A stretch of 64,000 nucleotides of DNA from Symsagittifera roscoffensis (taxonomy: Eukaryota; Xenacoelomorpha; Acoela; Convolutidae): the NCBI RefSeq assembly GCF_963678635.1, contig NC_087067.1, positions 4,349,072 through 4,413,071 of the forward strand, in the 5' to 3' direction. Position numbers and translations under genes: made by a program. This document shows positions 57,546-64,000 of the stretch, piece after piece. Numbering within the stretch: the stretch's first letter is position 1; each line of letters begins with the position of its first letter. A model generated the notes under the pieces. That model searched no databases. It was not told the DNA's origin and saw nothing but the letters and a program-made list of their open reading frames with translations.

Positions 57546-58365
57546 TGAATGATCGAGAAAACAAGAGGCAACAAGAAAGAAAATTAGAAGAATTTAGAAG
57601 TTTTAGAACTTCTAAACGACGAAAAAAGAAGAGAACAAAGGGATGATGAAGAAAAGTTAAAACTCAGAATTGTTTTATGTGTGTGAAAAACTCAAGTGAG
57701 AAACCAAGCAACCAAGTTGTAATTGAAAACTGAAACATTTAAGTTGAGTTTGGAAATTGTTGCATTTATAAATTTGCATTTTGGTTTTAGTTGAAGTGGC
57801 TTTAGAGACACTCACTTATTATTTATTTAGAGAGGCTTGAGGGAAGAGTATATTTAAATATTCCAGCCTGCATGATTGTTTTTAATCACTTAGGAAGACT
57901 GATAACTTTGTGGTGACATGAAAAACTTGAGTAACTTCTTGAGGAGGGAGGTTGTTGCATTGTTCTTTCTAACCACAAAGTTTCTTAGTTTTAATATTCA
58001 GGACAATAAACAAGCAAGATTTCCGAAGGGAAGGAGCATAGTAGGATAATTTTAGCTTGTTGGTTGGCAGGACTGTCCTGCAAGCCAACACCTTTTAAAT
58101 CTAGGAGAAAAAGTTTCAATCGGGATATTGACACTGGAAGTCAGAAAATATGTTTTATCTTAAGTCATATCCTCAATGTGCAGATTAATGAAAGAATTTG
58201 AAGGCTATGGTGGTGTAGTATGATGCCATTTATATTCTGCAGTGAGTCGATGTGACGTAGGTAAAAGTAATTTCGTGCATTTTGTAAATTCTGTTCGATG
58301 ACACTGTAACCACTTAGAACATTGCGCGATTCAATGAGGACATTGACCGGACTGTCCGGGGAGTA
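57546..58365 (+). other. 3' untranslated region and polypurine tract
   Basis: About 820 bp of non-coding sequence. The last bases before the 3' LTR (CCGGACTGTCCGGGGAGTA) include a GGGGAG stretch, a short candidate polypurine tract, and a small palindrome CCGGACTGTCCGG. Homologous sequence in inverted orientation lies at 60617-61400. Confidence 0.6.
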
Positions 58366-59286
58366 TGTGACATTCGACCAGAATGGCCAAAATGCAGTCT
58401 CTGCAGAATTCGGTATTTTAGCAGCAAGCCTTCCGAATTGGCGATTTAGAACGGATAAGGACGTTATTTGGACGATTAGCCAAACGGTGAAGGCTAGAAG
58501 ATTCTGGAATTCTAATTTTTAAAAATTCGAATTATGACGTCATATTTCTGAGAAACGTCAGAGACGGCCATTTTAGCTAAAATAGCAGAAAGAAACAGAA
58601 CAACTTTTATCTGCGATTGCGAACAGTACGAAAATCGAGATTGGAAAACGACAACGAACTACAGAATAGCAGAGAACGCTCCGAGTTGCAACTATTGTGC
58701 TGCTACAATAGTTGCAAGGCCGTTGCCAACAACGGTGAAGGGTGAGAACCAGCCTTCCGGATTAGCAAGAAATCAAGAGTAAGGAGCTTGATTCGGCGGA
58801 TTCAAGAATCCGGAAGGGTCTCGGGACGGAAACTTTTGTTAACTCACATAAACTTTTAGCATCCTGTCATGTCCTGACTTGAATTTAACTGATATTTTGA
58901 TTAGTTTTGACAAGGATGAGGTGCTAGGAGTTGGGGGAAAGGGTTGATCCATCTTCGATGGAGATGATGATTTTTATCTACTGAACAAAAACAATAGTAA
59001 TATGATAAGTAGTAGCCCTGTTTTTAGGAGTGACCTCGTGGTCTGGGGATACTGAGACCCAGCCATGAGCTCACTATTTTTGCATGTAATTCAGTTAATT
59101 TGAGCGTTCTGGTCGAAGCCGGAGAGCAGTAACGTTTTTGTCGACCCGATGTAGGAAAGACCACCGAAAAGTACTGGCTTGGTAGAGACGGTGAAAAGCA
59201 TGCAAAGCTCTGTTTAGACGCTAGCCAGTCGTCTTAAGACTTAGTCTTGTTATCCGTCGATATGTATCTTCCGGGCGAATGTTACA
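58366..59286 (+). repeat. 3' LTR (921 bp)
   Basis: Same ends (TGTGACATTCG / CGAATGTTACA) and the same length as the 5' LTR. I saw no substitution in the stretches compared. The offset between LTRs is 11804 bp throughout, so there are no net indels. Confidence 0.95.
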
Positions 59287-60616
59287 TTTCCCTCAACTCC
59301 TAGCTTCTCATTATCTGAAAATGAATCTGGATGTTAATTAAATTCAATTCAGGACATGAGCAGGTAGCTAAAAGTTTATATAAAACAGTTTGAGTCTTGG
59401 GCCCGAGACCCCTCCGGATTCTGCAATCCGGGGAAATAACGTCCATATTTCTTTTAGGAAGGCTGGACACGTCGTCCCAACGGTGCGTACCCACGGAGCC
59501 GCATTCCCGGATAGCCGAAAAAACTAAATACCTCCGGTTTTATTTAAATTAAATCAGAAAACTGTTCACTAAATTGAGGCGCCTTTTGATTGGACAAAAA
59601 ACTTTGCAGCCTGTTATAGCTAACAAAATTCCGAACATTTTTAAGAGATTTCATTGGCTAATACTTTTACTCTCATTGAATTAATTAACAGCAAAAGTCC
59701 AACTATTGCAGGGATTTGACCCCTTCAACAACCAAAGCAGAGGAAATTTTAAAGGTGGGATTTTCAAAAAAGGGATTCGACCCCCCTAAATCCGCTTCAG
59801 AACCAAAGCAGGGGTGGATTTAGGGGGGGGGGGGGGGGGTTATGTGGGGTGGCGTTTGCTTCTCAGGATTCGAGGCGATTCGACTCCTTGCCGACATATT
59901 TGGCGCCAATATATTTATCAAAATTTTCCAAAAAGTGCCTAAAAACTCTTTTTTGGTCTGTTTTTTACAGCATTTGTCCCCCCTCGAGAAAATCCTAGAT
60001 CCGCCCCTGCATTAACATTATAATCGTTTATAATTTCGGTTGGGGGCCCTTAATAGTTTTTTTGTTTGTCGGGAGGGGGGGCATGGTGGGGTAAATATGC
60101 GTAGGGGTTATGGGTAATTGGGAACAGGGGGAAGGGAGTGGGAAGGAAGGATGAACGGACTAAGCGTGTGTGTGTGTGTGTGTGGGGGGGGGGGGGGGCG
60201 TGGTGGGTAGAGAAAAAGGGTATTCGAAATCAGAAAACAATGTTTTTAAGTAAGTTTGTAGGATCTCTTCATAATCAGCATAATCGTTACAACTCGGAGC
60301 GGTTTCTGACAATTTCCAATTCTATCTAACGTTATTTCTTCGTAGTTGCTTCCACTGCAACTATTGTTGTTCTGTCTTTCTTCTGTTTTTTCTCCAAAAT
60401 GGCCTTTTCAGCATTTCTCAGAAATGTGACGTCACAATTCGAAATTTTTAAAAATTTAAAGTACCAGAAAATTCTGGCCTTCATGGTTTGTCTAATCGTT
60501 CAAATAACGTTGCTAATCCGTTAAAACCATTAATCTACAAGGTCAGATTTTCTTTTCTGGTCGATAAAAATTCGAATACGAAATTGCATTTTCGTACATT
60601 CTGGTCGAATGTCACA
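59287..60616 (-). mobile_element. Older inverted LTR, right part, with secondary insertions
   Basis: This continues the LTR interrupted at 46561. On the minus strand TGACATTCGACCAGAATGT near 60600-60615 is the LTR start. GACGTCACATTTCTGAG near 60418 and ACCCCTCCGGATTCTGCAAT near 59407 match LTR interior. About 800 bp in the middle (roughly 59515-60345) is not LTR and includes a hAT-type MITE and a (TG)n and poly-G stretch near 60170-60200. Confidence 0.85.
59691..60009. mobile_element. hAT-type MITE, left end degenerate
   Basis: The right end (CTCGAGAAAATCCTAGATCC GCCCCTG) is canonical, and an internal CAGGGGTGGATTTAGG lies at 59809. The word ATTAACA flanks it (59684-59690 and 60011-60017), 7 of 8 positions when aligned, a possible worn target duplication. 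The left boundary is uncertain. Confidence 0.6.
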
Positions 60617-62791
60617 AACTCCCCGGACAGCCCAGTCTATGACCCCATTGAGTCTCATAGTCTTCATCAAAATGGTACAGTGTCATCGAAAAGAGTTTTT
60701 GAAATGCACGCAATCACTTTGATCCATCTCATATCAACTCACTGCAGAATGTAAATGGCATCATACCACACTTTTAAAGCCTTCCAAATTCTTTCACTAA
60801 TCTCCACTTCCGAGGATATACTTAAGATAAAACATCTTTTCAGACTTCCAATGTCTATGTCTCGATTTAAAATTTTTTCTTCTAGGTTTAAAAGTGTAGG
60901 AACGCAGGACAGTCCTGCCGACCCACAAACTAAAATTATCCTCTTATGCTTCTTCCCTCCGGAAATTTAGTTATTTTTGGTCCTGAATATTGAAATTAAA
61001 GAACTCGGTGGTTAGAAGAAACAATGATATAATCTCCTTCTTCAAGACATTACCCAAGCCGTTCATGTCACCACAAAGTGATCAGTTAACTTAGTTGATT
61101 GAAAACAATCATGCAGGCTGGAATATTTTAAGATATTCTCCACTCAAGCCTCTCTAAATAAGTAGTCAGAGTCTCTAAAGCCACTAACTAAAATCACAAT
61201 GAAATTTAATAAATGCAAAAAATTCTTTAATTTTCAAAACTCAACTAAATGTTTTCTTTTCAGTTTCAGTTGCAAACTTAGTTGCTTTGTTTCTCATTTG
61301 AGTTTTCTGTTAAACACAAAACAATTCTGAGTTTTAATATTTTCTCTTTCGTCGATTCTTCTTATTTTCTTTTTTTTGCATGTTGTTTTTCGGCCATTTG
61401 TCAAGGTTCCATCTCCCCCTCCTGCGACATTGACTCCGCACTTTCAGTTTCTGTGTCTTGCAACACGTCGGTAGTAGCTATTCTGACGCTGTTGGAAGCA
61501 GTCGTCCAACACTTCTGCTCTTCTACTCTTTGTTTACAACAAGGTAGAGGATCAACGTTAGATTCTCCGTTTCGGCAGAAGCTGTTGTGAGGCACAACGT
61601 CACGTTTCTCTCCAAGTCTTCCTTTAACATTTCTTTTTTTTCCCATCCGTCACATTCAATTGTTCCAGAAGTTCTCTTCACGGCGGTGGTCACTGAATTG
61701 CGATGAGTTACAAAAGCTAGCTTAAAAGCTCCTGCTCCAATTTCCAGCTGATACGCACTGTACACTCTGCTGTGCTTCGACATATGCTTTTTGGCATACT
61801 CTTACAACCATGCAGTCATGATGGCTCTAAACCATGGCATCAGTCGTCCTCTTGAACCATATTTTGTTCACTTACATCGGAATATTCAAGATTTTGCACA
61901 TTGTTTCAAAAAGATCTAAATCTTTTAGACAATCCAATTCCTGTAACTGTTCTCTCGTCGGCGTCTCCTGTCTATTGTTCTCCTTCACATGAGCTTCCAG
62001 CCATCGTATCGCCATCATAACTCCCACTATCACTATCGTTATGTGCTCTGATGAGTCAGGTAAAACCCATGGAGGGCAGCTCTCCACAGTCCCAGATCAA
62101 CACCAGATTACTACGCCCGGGGTATCACCATGTTTGTAGCAAGCAATGGCAGGGGAAATCATCATGTGTTGACATGATGCTCCTCCAATTACGTTTTCCC
62201 GAAGCTTCCAGTAGTGGTTCTATTTGCATCATCACTCGGTGGAAATCATCATTCTCATCTACTGCATTGTAATCCGTGACTGTTGATCCTTTCTGCTTTT
62301 GTCTTTCAAAGTCACTGAAGTTCACACTGGCGTATCCCATGAATTTTTTTCCCAGTATCGATTCTAACTCCTCTTTTGTTCTCTCCGGGTTTGCTGAGAA
62401 CATTTTGCTCATAAGATTTTTTTGACATTCTTGCTAGTCTTACGCATTTTGACACTGAGAAGGCTTGATCCACGATCGTTCTCGTACTCTTCAAATCCAC
62501 CGCTACGAAATGCACTGGGTATCTGCTTTTTCACATTGGAGCTAATGTCGATCCCACCAAAAATCGCGCTCCCGACGGTCTACGATAAGTTTGACTATGC
62601 CGGATGTTCATTTCCGCCTCGATCGCTTCTCTCCACTTTCCAATATACTTCTGCTCGGTTTGCAACACTCCTGGAAACACTTTTAACTTTTACACTGATG
62701 GTCGTTACCACCTCATGCTTTTGTTCTAGATTCAATATTGACTCTAAAGAACCAAACATGCTGTGGAATCCTAGTGCAGATTCACCTCTGT
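60617..62791 (-). mobile_element. Internal region of the older inverted retroelement, truncated
   Basis: It adjoins the inverted LTR with CTCCCCGGACAGCC, the complement of the polypurine-tract region. It then runs through the 3' untranslated region and frame B in reverse. It stops near 62786-62792, inside frame B, where GCC1-derived sequence begins. Frame A, pol and the 5' LTR are absent from the window. Confidence 0.88.
61401..62791 (-). pseudogene. Decayed copy of accessory frame B
   Basis: Five open pieces, in order on the minus strand, match frame B: GFHSMFGSLESILNLEQKHE, HFVAVDLKSTRTIVDQAFSV, ELESILGKKFMGYASVNFSD, HITIVIVGVMMAIRWLEAHV, and NSFCRNGESNVDPLPCCKQR. Stops and frameshifts separate them. 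Many replacements are conservative (I/V, K/R, D/E), which suggests that the protein was under constraint before the copy died. Confidence 0.88.
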
Positions 62792-63966
62792 TACTCTCAA
62801 CCCGACCAGATTCATAATGTGATAAAGTATCAGTGAATTGCGACAGTTTCGATTCTAAATTGCATATCCGCTCTTCAGCGTTTTCCTCCACTGACTGTGC
62901 GCGCAGTTCCGCCTCTCGTGCTTTTTTCTGTTCTGCCAGAAGCGCCACTTTGTTAGAAGCTCTGACTTCTTGTATTTCTTTTTGCATTTCAGTTATCATT
63001 TGTGGCGTCTCGTTTGCTTTATTTTCCGAAGATTTAAGCCTAACGGCTACATCCTCTAGTTCTTTTTCCAGCGACGCTACTTTCGACTGATACTTCAGAG
63101 CCTCTGCTTTTAATGCACGTTCGTTTGACAAAGTATTTTCAAGATCAGTTATCCGCGAATGCTGCTTTGAAACCTTATGGCGTTCCTCTGCAAGCAACAA
63201 TTGTAGCTCTTTCAACATTATTGAACTTGTTTCATTTTGCTCATCCAATGAGAATTGCTGCTCCCTAACTTTTGTTTTCAGTTCTTGGATTTGTTTTTCC
63301 AACTTTTCATTTAAGGAATTCATGTCTTCTAATCTATTGCTTAGTTCACTTATACTATTGTCAAATTCTTCTCTCATTGCTTTTTTATCTTTGACGAAGG
63401 CTTCTTCAAGGCGTGTTTTTTCTTTCGACAAGAGGTTAAAAGCGTTTGTGAGGGATGCTAGTCTATTAGCATTTGCATCTGGTTCGACCGAGCTGTTTTC
63501 TGATGGTTTTGGCGACATCGCTCGATCTGCGATCGAAGACTTTTCCGAGCTTGCTTCACTGGCAGCCGAGCCAGGTCGTTCTTCTGGCAATGCATCTGCT
63601 TCCTGATTAGAATTTACAGTTCTAAACAAATTCAGACTTACAAAATCAACATTTTTTTTATCTATGACTTATAGTCTATGCAATTTTGCCCCCATATGAA
63701 AAACAGAAAAGAACAAATTAAAATCTATTCATAACTCACTCTTTGTTCGGGCAGCATTTGTCCGCCGTTATTGCACCAGGCGTGGAGCTAATGACCTGCG
63801 AAAGAGCATCTCTTTCTTCGCACACCGATCTGTACGCGACAACCAAATCTTTCAATTTCTTCTCATACTTCTGCAATTTCTTCTGAAGAGATGAGACTGC
63901 GTCTTCTAATTGGGCAACGTATTCGCTTTGAGAATTACTACTACCCAACACCAGTCCCTTGAACAT
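62595..63966 (-). CDS. Chimeric frame: duplicated GCC1 5' part fused to retroelement frame B
   Basis: Exon 1 (63740-63966) and the intron (63622-63739) are copies of GCC1. Exon 2 (62595-63621) is GCC1 down to about 62792, then retroelement sequence in the same strand and, for about 65 codons, an open frame (ESNRGESALGFHSMFGSLES). The joined frame is 418 codons including stop. It would keep the N-terminal helix and the first coiled-coil part of the golgin (351 codons) but lack the GRIP domain needed for Golgi binding. The intron is retained, so this arose by DNA duplication, not reverse transcription. It may be a silent fragment, a new gene or an assembly duplicate. Confidence 0.75.
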
Positions 63967-64000
63967 AATAGCTACCTGAAAAAATGACTTCGCAAGCCAA
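62792..64000 (-). repeat. Near-identical 1.2-kb duplication of 42362-43570
   Basis: Every position I compared keeps a fixed offset of 20430. I found one difference, T at 42438 versus C at 62868. The copy runs to the window edge, so its far end is unknown. The breakpoint at the left is within about five bases of the retroelement sequence. Confidence 0.95.

Larger units (their letters stand above)
46562..59286 (+). mobile_element. Ty3/gypsy-like LTR retroelement, 12.7 kb, gag and RT catalytic core missing
   Basis: The element has paired 921-bp LTRs (46562-47482, 58366-59286), a primer-binding-site candidate, a pol remnant with RNase H and integrase (50467-55008), and two further frames (55421-55942, 55944-57545). 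The integrase lies after RNase H, which is the Ty3 order rather than the Ty1 order. No gag, protease or reverse transcriptase palm is found between 47483 and 50500. I see no difference between the LTRs in the parts I compared and their lengths are identical, so insertion is recent. A defective element that moved recently must have used proteins supplied by an intact relative. It is inserted into an older, inverted LTR of the same family. Confidence 0.93.

Overview
The window is AT-rich, intron-bearing nuclear DNA from an invertebrate metazoan. Evidence for this is a set of animal-type genes with GT-AG introns (otopetrin proton channel, GCC1-type GRIP golgin, Kish/TMEM167, DNAJA-type co-chaperone) sitting in a large excess of transposon-derived sequence. 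I cannot name the phylum from sequence alone. All recognised host genes lie on the minus strand and none forms an operon.

Layout: 1-2.7 kb, a Mutator-like (MULE) element with a FLYWCH zinc finger and one frameshift; 2.8-6.8 kb, inverted-repeat and hAT-type miniature elements; 7.0-11.0 kb, the first two coding exons of a DNAJA homologue, whose remaining exons are not visible; 11-17 kb, dispersed repeats; 17.6-20.6 kb, a decayed non-LTR retrotransposon; 22.0-23.4 kb, a two-exon gene for an unrecognised secreted protein; 24-29.5 kb, repeats; 29.5-31.4 kb, a 5'-truncated non-LTR element with an open reverse transcriptase; 32.9-37.6 kb, a three-exon otopetrin gene; 38.05-40.1 kb, a roughly 2 kb tandem array of about 43-44 bp units; 41.2-43.5 kb, the GCC1 homologue; 45.4-45.7 kb, a single-exon Kish gene.

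From 46.2 kb to the end the window is a nested retroelement complex. A Ty3/gypsy-type element (46562-59286) with two 921 bp LTRs in which I see no difference has inserted into the 3' LTR of an older, inverted relative (46212-46561 plus 59287-60616, body to about 62791). The younger element lacks gag, protease and the catalytic part of reverse transcriptase, but keeps RNase H, integrase, a long acidic tail and two downstream reading frames of unknown function. The older element ends abruptly in a near-identical 1.2 kb duplicate of the 5' part of the GCC1 gene, forming a chimeric open frame.

The points most worth a second look are the unknown 533-codon retroelement frame (present in both elements), its trans-mobilised and rearranged structure, the GCC1-retroelement chimera, a repeated CCTTCCGGATT motif in the retroelement leader, and families of dispersed elements that end in short hairpins and contain tRNA-like boxes.
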